Assembly: GCA_963726125.1 (NCBI GenBank)
Contig: CAVSBG010000017.1
Span: 124,001 to 188,000 of the forward strand
Source of the DNA: JAMXLO01 sp963726125
GTDB lineage: Bacteria; Pseudomonadota; Alphaproteobacteria; Acetobacterales; Acetobacteraceae
Direction: 5' to 3'
Length of the DNA: 64,000 nucleotides
Part shown: positions 28,841-37,010 of the stretch, one piece after another
Numbering within the stretch: position 1 is the stretch's first letter
Layout: every line of letters starts with the position of its first letter
Notes under the pieces: generated by a model
Database searches by the model: none
The model's input: the letters and a program-made list of their open reading frames with translations, nothing else
What the model was told of the DNA's origin: nothing
Program-made: the position numbers and the translations under genes

Positions 28841-29731
28841 TTCGGCGCGTCGGTGGGATTGAGCGGCGCCTTCTTCACCGCACCATCCTGCAAACCCCAC
28901 TTCGTCACGATCTTCAGATACGTGCCGTCATCGATCAGATGCTGGATCGCGGCCTGCAGCGGCACTGCCATCGGCGAGTCCTTTCGGCAGCGCCGGCCCA
29001 ATATAGCTGGTGTCGGTATAATGCCCGACCACCTTCGTGCGCCCCTTCGACTGCGCAACGAAATAGCTGATCGCCGTCGAGCCGACCCAGAACAGGTCGG
29101 CTCGCTTGCTCATCAACGCCTCGGCCGCGCCGTTGCCGTCGTTGAACGCCAGCGCATTGATCGGCTGCTTCCCGGCCGCGGCGCATTTCGGCTGATGCTC
29201 GTCCGCGAATACCATCTCGCGTGATCCGCGCGTGGTCGCGACGGTGACCCCGCACAGATCGTCCAGTGAGTTCACCACGATCGGGTTCTCGGCCAATGCG
29301 GCGAACAGCTCGTTGCCCGTCAGCGTGCCGATCATGTCGACCACCTTCTCGCGCACGACGGTAACGCCCATCTGACCCGTGGCGGCGTCGAAACGGTTGG
29401 CCTGCAACCCGGGGATCAGTGTGTCGAACGTGGTGGGCCGGACCTGTAGCTCCAGCCCGAGCGCCTGGGTCGCCGCGTGCATGATGTCGATCTCCCAGCC
29501 GGCGACCTCACCCTTTTCGTTGCGGAAGTCATCCGGCGGTGAGCCGAGTGCCACCGCGAGCGTGAACGGCTTGTTAGCCGCATCGGACGGCAGCAGCTTC
29601 ACCAGGTCAGGCTGCGACTGTTGCGCCAGCGCAGGATCCGCCGCGATGGGGACGGTCTGCGCAACGACCGGCGCGGCACCGGCGGCCATCATGGCAAGCA
29701 ACGCAAGCAGGCTGAGCGAAACATGTTTCAT
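28837..29731 (-). CDS. ABC transporter substrate-binding protein (family 3), one frameshift
   Basis: A lipoprotein-less signal peptide (MKHVSLSLLALLAMMAAGAA, about 25 residues) leads into a family 3 solute-binding fold: PFTLAVALGSPPDDFRNEKG, GWEIDIMHAATQALGLELQV, and a ligand-binding VTVATTRGSREMV. The frame breaks near 28980 at AAAGG, after GPALPK. The C-terminal tail DSPMAVPLQAAIQHLIDDGT continues in the next frame to 28837. One base removed gives about 297 residues. The periplasmic protein probably delivers an amino-acid-like or sulfur-containing ligand, given the linked FMN monooxygenase. Confidence 0.82.
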
Positions 29732-31098
29732 GCTTTGTGTCCCAGGGATTGTGCCGCCTTGCCGCGGCTACGAAAGGCCGGTCGAGGCAAGCCGAGGCTG
29801 CCACGAAACGTGCCGTCGCCTTCGTACTCCGTGTGGAACACGCCGCGACGTTGCAACTCCGGCACCAGCCATTCGAATGCCTCGATCGCCGGGTCAGGCA
29901 GGAACGCCGGCATGATGTTCCAGCCGTCGCAACCGCCGCCCTCGAACCAGTCCTGCATGACGTCGGCGATGTCAGCGGGCGTTCCAATCGCCACGTTATG
30001 GCCCTGCGCGCCGGCCATGATCTTGTAGAGCTTGCTCACGGTCATCCCGGGCTGGCGACCCAGCCGGATCAGCGCCTCGTGCCCGCTCTTCACCGCGTTG
30101 CTGCCCTCGAGCGGCGGCGGCAATGGGCTGTCCGGCGGCAGATGCGACAGGTCGCCGTAAGTGTCCGTGAGGAACGGCAGTCCGACGCGCGGATGCACCA
30201 AGTCCTGCAATTGATCGAACCGGTCCTGCGCCTCCTGCCGCGTGCGTCCCATGATCGGCAGAATGCCTGGCATCACCAGCATCGAGCACGGATCGCGCCC
30301 CGCTGCCGCCCCGTGCGCCTTCACGCTGCCATAGAACGCAACGGCGGCCTCGCGCGTCTTCTGCGCGGTGTAGATCAGGTCGGCAATGCGTGACCCGAGA
30401 TCCTGCCCCGGCCCTGAAGAACCAGCCTGCGCGATGACCGGATATCCCTGGAGCGGCCGCGCAACGTTCAGCGGCCCCTTGACCCCGAATACCTCGCCGC
30501 GATGGTTCAGCGTGTGCAGCTTGGCGGCATCAAAGTAGCGGCCACTGGCCTTATCGCGGATGAAAGCGTCGTCCTCCCAGCTGTCCCAAAGTCCGAACAC
30601 GACATCGACGAACTCCTCGGCGCGGCGATAGCGCAGGTCATGCTCCATGTGCGCGTCGCGGCCGAAATTATAGGCCTCCTGCTCGCTCCACGACGTGACC
30701 ACATTCCAGCCAACGCGTCCGCTGCTGACATAGTCCAGCGAGGCGAACTTCCGCGCGACGTGGTACGGTTCGTTGTACGTGGTCGAAGCGCTGGCCACGA
30801 AGCCGATACGCTCGGTGACCGCCGACAAGGCGCCGATAAGGGTCAGCGGTTCGAACACGTCGATGCGAGGGTTGTAGGCGAGCTCCTCGTCGTCCTTCGC
30901 GGAATGGCGCACGGCGATGCCATCGGCCCAGAACATGAAGTGGAAACGCGCCCGCTCGGCGGCCTGGGCCATCTGTCGCCACAGCCGGATGTCCATGGCG
31001 GCATCCACGCGTGCCTGCGGCATTCGCCAGCCGGCGGCGTGCGCGCCATTGGCGACGATATTCAGGCCAAGCTTCATCTGTCGGCGTTGCGCAGTCAT
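29728..31098 (-). CDS. NtaA/SnaA/DszA-type FMN-dependent monooxygenase
   Basis: The ATG at 31098 gives 456 residues of a bacterial luciferase-like TIM barrel: MKLGLNIVANGAHAAGWRMP, FHFMFWADGIAVR, GFVASASTTYNEPYHVARKF and SGRVGWNVVTSWSEQEAYNF. This is the nitrilotriacetate/dibenzothiophene sulfone/pristinamycin monooxygenase branch, which uses FMNH2 supplied by a separate reductase to oxidise and cleave C-N or C-S bonds. It overlaps the following transporter gene by 4 bases, so the importer probably brings in its substrate, perhaps an organosulfur or amino compound (inference). Confidence 0.88.
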   Translation of the reverse strand: MTAQRRQMKLGLNIVANGAHAAGWRMPQARVDAAMDIRLWRQMAQAAERARFHFMFWADGIAVRHSAKDDEELAYNPRIDVFEPLTLIGALSAVTERIGFVASASTTYNEPYHVARKFASLDYVSSGRVGWNVVTSWSEQEAYNFGRDAHMEHDLRYRRAEEFVDVVFGLWDSWEDDAFIRDKASGRYFDAAKLHTLNHRGEVFGVKGPLNVARPLQGYPVIAQAGSSGPGQDLGSRIADLIYTAQKTREAAVAFYGSVKAHGAAAGRDPCSMLVMPGILPIMGRTRQEAQDRFDQLQDLVHPRVGLPFLTDTYGDLSHLPPDSPLPPPLEGSNAVKSGHEALIRLGRQPGMTVSKLYKIMAGAQGHNVAIGTPADIADVMQDWFEGGGCDGWNIMPAFLPDPAIEAFEWLVPELQRRGVFHTEYEGDGTFRGSLGLPRPAFRSRGKAAQSLGHKA

Positions 31099-31230
31099 TC
31101 CGGCGTGTTCCGTGTTCCGTCCTGTCGGCGACGGCGCAACCGCGCCGTCTTCGCCCAGGCACAGTAAGGAGGCCGCGACAGGCCCGTCAAAGGCCGCTTG
31201 CCCCACGCGCCGGGCGACTTGTCCGAAGGG

Positions 31231-31246
31231 CTATACCGCCGTATAG
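31231..31246. promoter_or_regulatory. Candidate operator before the BrnA-like gene
   Basis: CTATAC and GTATAG flank a 4-base CGCC core, a perfect 6-bp inverted repeat ending 29 bases before the ATG at 31276. BrnA-family antitoxins are DNA-binding autorepressors, so this is a reasonable autoregulation site. The assignment is inference. Confidence 0.35.
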
Positions 31247-31275
31247 ACAATACCGCAGTCGAACCCGGAGGGATC

Positions 31276-31515
31276 ATGGCCCGTGCCAGCAGGAAGCAGC
31301 CCGCCAAGCAGAAGGCCCGGCAGAAGAAGGCAGCACGCCAACGCCCGACGGACTGGGCGAACGTAAAGGTCGCATGGCCACAGGCAAAGCAGGCGATCTC
31401 GCTACGCATCGACCAGGACATCCTGGCGTGGTTCCGCGACGGCGGCCCCGGCTACCAAACCCGCATGAATGCCGTCCTGCGCGCCTTCGTGGACGCCCAA
31501 CAAGGCAAGCGCTGA
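31276..31515 (+). CDS. BrnA antitoxin family protein, orphan
   Basis: This 79-residue protein has a Lys/Arg-rich N-terminus and the BrnA core AISLRIDQDILAWFRDGGPG followed by YQTRMNAVLRAFV, a ribbon-helix-helix-type DNA-binding fold. A GGAGGGATC ribosome site precedes the ATG at 31276. In type II BrnTA modules the toxin brnT normally lies just upstream; here the upstream 180 bp holds only a palindrome and the start of the divergent FMN operon. It may be a solitary regulator or the remnant of a module. Confidence 0.75.
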   Translation: MARASRKQPAKQKARQKKAARQRPTDWANVKVAWPQAKQAISLRIDQDILAWFRDGGPGYQTRMNAVLRAFVDAQQGKR

Positions 31516-31682
31516 CCAGGGTTCCAGCCGCCGCGCCGGATCGGCAAGCCACCGTGGCCGTATCAGCGCGGCGCCGCGACGATACCGACGATACAAATTT
31601 TCTCCCGAGCGACGCAGCGGTGATACAATGCCATGCCATCGTCGCGGCACAGACGGTCAACACAGCGTCAGGGGAGTGGGCC

Positions 31683-32099
31683 ATGTCGAACATCACCGCG
31701 GTTGCCAAACAGTTCTTCGAGGCGTGTGAGACAGGCAAGGGTTGGGACGTCTGCCACGCCTACTGCACGCCCGACGCCAGTTTCTCGGCGCAGGCGGAAC
31801 CTTTGGCGGACGTCCGCACATTGCGTGACTACGCCGATTGGATGAAGGGGCTGCTGACCTTCATGCCGGACGGCCGCTACATGGTGAAGTCGTTCGCCAC
31901 CGACGAGGAACGGCAAAACGTGTCGGCGTACGGCGTGTTCCAGGCAACGCATACCGGCGAGGGTGGTCCTTGCCCGCCGACAGGCAAGAGCACCACCACC
32001 GACTACGTCTATGTGATGGAATTTGCCGGCGACAAGATCCGTCACATGACGAAGATCTGGAACGCCGGCTGGGCCATCAGGGAACTCGGCTGGGGCTGA
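31683..32099 (+). CDS. SnoaL/NTF2-like protein
   Basis: This 138-residue protein has a SnoaL-like cone fold pattern: an N-terminal helix (AVAKQFFEACETGKGWDV), a central DYADWMKGLLTFMPDGRYMV, and a strand-rich C-terminal half ending DKIRHMTKIWNAGWAIRELG. Such proteins act as polyketide cyclases, ester cyclases, dehydratases or small-ligand carriers; the catalytic identity is open. The ATG at 31683 follows GGGGAGTGGGCC. Confidence 0.7.
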   Translation: MSNITAVAKQFFEACETGKGWDVCHAYCTPDASFSAQAEPLADVRTLRDYADWMKGLLTFMPDGRYMVKSFATDEERQNVSAYGVFQATHTGEGGPCPPTGKSTTTDYVYVMEFAGDKIRHMTKIWNAGWAIRELGWG

Positions 32100-32153
32100 C
32101 GCACGCGTCAGTCTGCACGCTGTTAACGCGATAGTAGGTGGTATTCGTCATGG

Positions 32154-33476
32154 TTGCATGCCATGGCGCACCAGAGCGATCGTTCTCGACGCATGCGCCG
32201 GCTGGTGGCCGGTGTGACGATTGGTGTCGGTTTAGCATGCGTCGGTGTGCGTGCGGAGTTGATCTCGACGTATTTTCCCGACGGCGTGCCAGGCTTTGGT
32301 ACGGCGCCGGGCGTCACGGTCGCCTCGCGGGCACGCCCAGAGTTCGATGCGCCCGGTCTTAGAGCCGGCAGTTTCGTGTTTCATCCGGAGTTGGATGAGA
32401 GTCTGGGCTACGACAGCAACGTATTGGGCAATGGGCAGAACCCGCAAGGGAGCTGGGTCGTCGGTACTCATCCATCATTGCTGATTGGCTCTGACTGGTC
32501 ACGCAACAGCGTCGGCGCTTACCTGGGCGTCGATGACGAACGCTATCTCGATCTGCCCGGGCAGAGCTACACGAATTGGACGGCATCACTCGGTGGCACG
32601 CTGTCGATCGGACGCGATCAGCTCACGCTGAGTGGGGCGCACTTCTCACTGCACCAGCCGCGCACCGATCTTGACGCGGTGCCGTCGGATGCACCAGTGG
32701 CGTACCAGGTGGACGTCGTGCAAGCGGCCTATACCATCTCACTCGGCCGCGTATCGCTGACGCCCGGCGTTGAGTTCTCCGCGTATCGTTATGACAGCAC
32801 CACGGTGTTCGGCGTTCCGACGTCGCAGGCCTATCGCGATCGCGACGTGATCCAGGGCGATGTCACCGCGCGCTATGAGTTGTCGTCGCAGCGCAACCTG
32901 CTGGTGGTGACGCGCATATTGGGCGCACACTACACCGAGCCGCAGGCTGGCACGCCGACACTCAATTCCACCAGCTATGAGGTGCTGGCCGGGATGAGCG
33001 ACGATGCCGACCCGGTTTGGCGTTACCACGTGCTGCTGGGCTGGGAGATGCGCGCATTCGATGCGTCGCAGTATCAAACGCACCAGGCACCGATCGTCGA
33101 GGCGGCGGTGTTCTGGAATCCGTCCGGCATGACCACGGTCACCGGTTTGCTCACGCGCAGCATCGAGGACGCCGCGCAGGAGGGCATTTCCGGCTACACC
33201 TACACCGGTGCCAAAGTGGCAGTCGATCATGAGTTTATGCGCAACGTGCTGTTGCATGGGTCGGTGGGTCTCCAACACGCGGACTACCTGCAAGGTGGTG
33301 GGCAGGCCAACAGCGTGTCGCTGGGTGCCGGCGCGACGTGGCTGATCAATCGGACCCTGCGGCTTTCCGCCACCTATGATTTCACCGACCAGCGGGGCAC
33401 CAATACTTCGACATTGCAGACGACTGGGAATTATACGCGCAGCATTGGGCTGCTGACGTTGCGGGTCGGCATGTGA
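32154..33476 (+). CDS. Outer-membrane beta-barrel protein (BBP2/DUF2320-like)
   Basis: The 440-residue protein carries an N-terminal signal peptide best started at the ATG at 32193 (MRRLVAGVTIGVGLACVGVR). The mature part is a run of amphipathic strands rich in Tyr, Ser and Thr, beginning FHPELDESLGYDSNVLG and ending in a strand with terminal Leu-Arg-Val-Gly-Met, as in outer-membrane barrels. The GYDSNV motif is typical of the BBP2 family often linked to exopolysaccharide export. The last codons are part of a 415-bp tandem duplication downstream. Confidence 0.8.
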   Translation: MHAMAHQSDRSRRMRRLVAGVTIGVGLACVGVRAELISTYFPDGVPGFGTAPGVTVASRARPEFDAPGLRAGSFVFHPELDESLGYDSNVLGNGQNPQGSWVVGTHPSLLIGSDWSRNSVGAYLGVDDERYLDLPGQSYTNWTASLGGTLSIGRDQLTLSGAHFSLHQPRTDLDAVPSDAPVAYQVDVVQAAYTISLGRVSLTPGVEFSAYRYDSTTVFGVPTSQAYRDRDVIQGDVTARYELSSQRNLLVVTRILGAHYTEPQAGTPTLNSTSYEVLAGMSDDADPVWRYHVLLGWEMRAFDASQYQTHQAPIVEAAVFWNPSGMTTVTGLLTRSIEDAAQEGISGYTYTGAKVAVDHEFMRNVLLHGSVGLQHADYLQGGGQANSVSLGAGATWLINRTLRLSATYDFTDQRGTNTSTLQTTGNYTRSIGLLTLRVGM

Positions 33477-33561
33477 ACGGTGGAGAAGGCATTTCGGTTC
33501 GTCGCCGCCGTCTGGACCGGGCACGGACTACATTTGACCGATGATAATCGTGGCCGGCTTA

Positions 33562-33727
33562 TTCACGCAGAGATCGCAGAGGTCCGCAGAGTGCTCAAGG
33601 AAGGAAATATGAATGAAGCCTTCGACCTCGAAGTTACGGCCAGTCGCCACATGCCAATCACCACGGGCGCGAAGCGCGCAAAATCCTTCTCTGCGCGCTC
33701 TGCCGACCTCTGCGATCTCTGCGTGAA
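33562..33727. repeat. CACGCAGAGATCGCAGAG-type palindromic element, copy 1
   Basis: Thirty-base arms at 33562-33591 and 33698-33727 pair with one mismatch and show a 9-10 base internal period (CGCAGAGATCGCAGAGGTC). The interior (about 106 bp) has no recognisable gene. A second copy at 33978-34143 arose by the local duplication. Confidence 0.8.
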
Positions 33728-33977
33728 ATAACCCGGCCACCAGCAGCCACGCATCGATCCGGCTGTGCCGCAACGAGAGCAAGCTTCGTTGCCAGATCCT
33801 ATCTGTCCGTGTCACGGCACATTTGAGCGCCCAACGGCCCCATGCGCCCATCGCCGCCTGACGGCTAGCGACGTTGCGGGTCGGCATGTGAACGGTGGAG
33901 AAGGCATTTCGGTTCGTCGCCGCCGTCTGGACCGGGCACGGACTACATTTGATCGATGATAATCGTGGCCGGCTTAT

Positions 33978-34143
33978 TTCACGCAGAGATCGCAGAGGTC
34001 GGCAGAGTGCTCAGGGAAGGAAATATGAATGAGGCCTTCGACCTCGAAGTTGCGGCCAGTCGCCACATGCCAACCACCACGGGCGCGAAGCGCACGAAAT
34101 CCTTCTTTGCGCGCTCTGCGGACCTCTGCGATCTCTGCGTGAA
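33978..34143. repeat. CACGCAGAGATCGCAGAG-type palindromic element, copy 2
   Basis: Arms at 33978-34007 and 34114-34143 pair with one mismatch. The interior matches copy 1 apart from a few substitutions. The copy carries the same 9-10 base period in its arms. Confidence 0.8.
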
Positions 34144-34227
34144 ATAACCCGGCCACCAGCAGCCACGCATCGATCCGGCTGTGCCGCAACGAGAGCAAGC
34201 TTCGTTGCCAGACCTTATCTGTCCGTG

Positions 34228-35391
34228 TCACGGCACATTGAGCGCCCATCGGCCCCATGCGCCCATCGCCGCCTGACGGCTGGCGACGTTGTGGGTAAGC
34301 ACAGTCAGCACATCGCGTCGGATCGTAGCGAGGGCATCGGCGTCATACACTGACCGCGCCCCACACACCTCGACCAGTTTTTCCACGGCCCATTGCACCT
34401 GATGCTGTGCATAGGTCATGTCGCGGCGGGCGCGCATGACGAACTCCTGTGGCACCGGATCGCCCTGTGCGACCAGTTCCTCGGCCGCAGCCCGGCCGCG
34501 ACACAGTGTCAGTGTTGCAGCGTCGATCGCAGCGGCGGCCTCGGCGACAGCCATCTGCACGAACTCGCTTGCCGACATCTGCGTCGTGCCACGCGATACG
34601 CGGCCTCGCAGGCTCTCTATGGCAACAGCCAATGCGCGGCGGCCCAGCGCGACGGCGACCGGCGGCAGCGAGTAGTTCACCATCAGCCCGCGTGGCGCCC
34701 GTACCAGCGGATAGTCCGGGTGCACAGTCGCGCCAGGTGGCGTGCCGGCAAGGAGTTCGCTCAACAGTACGCAGCGGTGGTCGGGCACGAACGCGTCGCG
34801 TATCCGGAGCGAACGGCTGCCGGTGCCGGCCAGTCCCAACGTGTGCCAATCGTCGATGATCTCGATATCGCCGAACGGCACGAGCAGGTAGCCGATACCA
34901 GCAGGATCGCCCGGCTTGCCGAGGAATGCGCCGACTATGGTCCAGCGCGCGTGTGTGCTGCCGCTGGAGAACGAATACTGTCCGCTCAATCGCCAGCCGC
35001 CCGCGCTGCGTTCAGCGGTCGCGCGCGGCGCCAGCGATGAAGACGCCATTGCCTGCGGATCATCACCCCAGACGTCGATTTGTGCCTGCAATGGATACGA
35101 AGCCAACAGCCACTGATGCTCGCCCAGCACGGCATAGACCCAGCCGGATGACGCGCAGCCTTCCGTGATGATCTCGACAATCCGCGAGAACACCGAGAAG
35201 CGAAGCTGCAGTCCGCCGAACCGGCGCGGCTGGATGATGCGCAGGATGCCGAGACGGTGGAAGTCCGCGATGGTCTCCGGCACCACGTCGCGGGCGGCGC
35301 TGGTCGCGGGGGCACGTTCGGCCAGGATGGGGATCAGCGCGCGCGCCTGTTCCAGGTGGTGCTGTTCCTCGACGGACAGCGCGTCGTGCAT
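34228..35391 (-). CDS. Acyl-CoA-dehydrogenase-fold flavin monooxygenase (HpaH/HsaA/DszC-like)
   Basis: This 387-residue protein from the ATG at 35391 has the three-domain fold: an N-terminal helical domain (ADFHRLGILRIIQPRRFGGL), a middle beta domain (WRLSGQYSFSSGSTHARWTI) and a C-terminal helical bundle. It lacks the usual catalytic Glu of true acyl-CoA dehydrogenases at the expected site, pointing to the two-component oxygenase branch that uses reduced flavin. The ATG overlaps the stop of the upstream dehydrogenase (TAATG). Its 3' end lies inside copy 2 of the tandem duplication. The substrate is unknown; the partner reductase is not in the window. Confidence 0.75.
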   Translation of the reverse strand: MHDALSVEEQHHLEQARALIPILAERAPATSAARDVVPETIADFHRLGILRIIQPRRFGGLQLRFSVFSRIVEIITEGCASSGWVYAVLGEHQWLLASYPLQAQIDVWGDDPQAMASSSLAPRATAERSAGGWRLSGQYSFSSGSTHARWTIVGAFLGKPGDPAGIGYLLVPFGDIEIIDDWHTLGLAGTGSRSLRIRDAFVPDHRCVLLSELLAGTPPGATVHPDYPLVRAPRGLMVNYSLPPVAVALGRRALAVAIESLRGRVSRGTTQMSASEFVQMAVAEAAAAIDAATLTLCRGRAAAEELVAQGDPVPQEFVMRARRDMTYAQHQVQWAVEKLVEVCGARSVYDADALATIRRDVLTVLTHNVASRQAAMGAWGRWALNVP

Positions 35392-36467
35392 TAGCGGTTC
35401 ATGCCGCGCACCGCCTCGCACACCGCACGCGTCACCTCCGCCGTGGTGGCCTTGCCGCCGAGATCGGGAGTCATAACGCCTGCGGCGCACACCTGCTCCA
35501 CCGCGCCCATCAGCAGATCAGCGGCGGGCTTCTCGCCGAGATGCTCCAGCATCATCGCGCCGGTCCAGAAACTGGCGACCGGATTGGCGATGCCCTTGCC
35601 CGTGATGTCGAACGCGGAGCCGTGAATGGGTTCGAACATCGACGGGCTCCGCCGTTCCGGATCGACGTTGCCGGTGGGCGCGATGCCGAGCGATCCCGCC
35701 AGCGCCGCCGCCAGATCGGACAGGATGTCGGCGTGTAGGTTGGTCGCCACCACCGTGTCGATGCTCTGTGGCCGCTTCACCATGCGCATGGTCATCGCAT
35801 CGACCAGCTCCTTGTCCCACGTCACGTCGGGATAGTCGTGCGACACCAGGCTGGCGATCTCGTCCCAGAACACCATGCCGTGCCGCTGCGCGTTCGACTT
35901 GGTCACCACGGTAAGCAGCTTGCGCGGCCGGCTGCGCGCGATGTCGAAGGCGAAGCGCATGATCCGCTCGACGCCGCGGCGGGTGAAGATGGCGGTCTCG
36001 GTGGCGACCTCCTCGGGCAGGCCGCGATGCACGCGTCCGCCATGGCCGGCATATTCGCCCTCGCTGTTCTCGCGCACGATCACCCAGTCGAGATCGCCCG
36101 GCCCCACGTCGCGCAACGGCGAGGTGATGCCCGGCAAGATGCGTGTCGGGCGCACGTTGGCGTATTGATCGAGCCCCTGGCATATCGGCAGCCGCAGGCC
36201 CCACAGCGTGATGTGGTCCGGAATATTGGGATCGCCGACCGCGCCGAAATAGATCGCGTCCGCGGTGCGCAGCCAGGCGAGGCCGTCGGCCGGCATGAAC
36301 TCGCCATGCTTGCGATACCAGTCGGAGCCCCAGTCGTAGTGGTCGATGGTCAGCGTGAAACCGCCATCGCGCGCGGCGACAGCGTCCAGCACTTCAAGGC
36401 CGGCGCTGATGACCTCTGGCCCGATGCCATCGGCGGGGATGGAGGCGATGCGGTACTGGTTGGGCAT
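35391..36467 (-). CDS. Tartrate/D-malate dehydrogenase (isocitrate/isopropylmalate dehydrogenase family)
   Basis: The ATG at 36467 gives 358 residues. Family marks include PADGIGPEVISAGLEVLDAV at the N-terminus, the substrate Arg-rich QYANVRPTRILPG, IVRENSEGEYAG, KSNAQRHGMVFWD with the catalytic Lys, and EPIHGSAFDITGKG near the C-terminus. The WLRTADAIYFGAVGDPNIPD segment fits the tartrate/D-malate subgroup rather than LeuB. It oxidatively decarboxylates D-malate or tartrate with NAD. Coupled translation to the flavin monooxygenase suggests a small catabolic operon. Confidence 0.85.
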   Translation of the reverse strand: MPNQYRIASIPADGIGPEVISAGLEVLDAVAARDGGFTLTIDHYDWGSDWYRKHGEFMPADGLAWLRTADAIYFGAVGDPNIPDHITLWGLRLPICQGLDQYANVRPTRILPGITSPLRDVGPGDLDWVIVRENSEGEYAGHGGRVHRGLPEEVATETAIFTRRGVERIMRFAFDIARSRPRKLLTVVTKSNAQRHGMVFWDEIASLVSHDYPDVTWDKELVDAMTMRMVKRPQSIDTVVATNLHADILSDLAAALAGSLGIAPTGNVDPERRSPSMFEPIHGSAFDITGKGIANPVASFWTGAMMLEHLGEKPAADLLMGAVEQVCAAGVMTPDLGGKATTAEVTRAVCEAVRGMNR

Positions 36468-36578
36468 GTGGTGCGCTTCCCAAGCTACGTTCATCCCGAC
36501 AGTGGTAGCGCGTGGCGGGCGGGTGACCAAGCGACGGCCGGCCGTGATCGATCGCAACGGCGACGCAATCGGCGCCCT

Positions 36579-36870
36579 CAGGGCAATCGCTTGAATTCGC
36601 CGTTGCCTCCGACGACCGGGGAAACATGTGCCGTCCGCAAGCCAGGAGGAAACACGGAGGAAGCAGGGAGGACGCCGAGGGCCACCGAGCAAGGATTCAA
36701 AGCGCTTCGCGCGAAGCGCCATTTGCATTCTGCTCCGTGGCCTCATCGTCCTCCCTGCTTCCTCCGTGCTGAAAACCTTGCGGATGCCCCATCTCCACCA
36801 TGGCCGCGACGCAAGGCCAGGGGCGAGCGGGTTCCGATCGTACGCCGGGGCAATTCAAGCGATTGTCCTG
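36579..36870. repeat. 292-bp element with terminal inverted repeats, copy 1
   Basis: Terminal inverted repeats CAGGGCAATCGCTTGAATT and its near-complement AATTCAAGCGATTGTCCTG bound the element. Inside, a second nested palindrome has arms carrying CACGGAGGAAGCAGG and its complement around the central GCGCTTCGCGCGAAGCGC. Two more copies lie in tandem at 49256-49857. No transposase is present in the element, so it is MITE-like. It sits between the tartrate dehydrogenase gene and Hint protein 2. Confidence 0.85.
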
Positions 36871-37010
36871 GTGGCGCCCGTCGGGAATATTGATGCTTTA
36901 CATGAAACGTCCTAAAGTCACGCCATGCGCGTCATTGTCGCGTGGTCAAGTTGCCGGCATCGAAGGAATTCTAATAAGTCGTCCTGATCATGGTTCAGGA
37001 GTAATGCTTA

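Larger units (their letters stand above)
33455..34283. repeat. 415-bp direct tandem duplication, two copies
   Basis: Copy 1 runs 33455-33869 and copy 2 runs 33870-34283 with scattered substitutions. Each unit begins with the last eight codons of the beta-barrel gene (GACGTTGCGGGT...), holds one palindromic element, and ends with the 3' end of the acyl-CoA-dehydrogenase-like gene. Both junctions show the shared 12-mer GACGTTG(C/T)GGGT, so an unequal exchange between the two flanking genes at this microhomology made the duplication. Copy 2 still supplies the functional 3' end of the 34228-35391 gene. Confidence 0.85.

Noticed and set aside
33480..34147. Two short plus-strand open frames inside the duplicated palindromes
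   Set aside because: They translate the palindrome arms and are identical in style because of the duplication; no ribosome site or domain.
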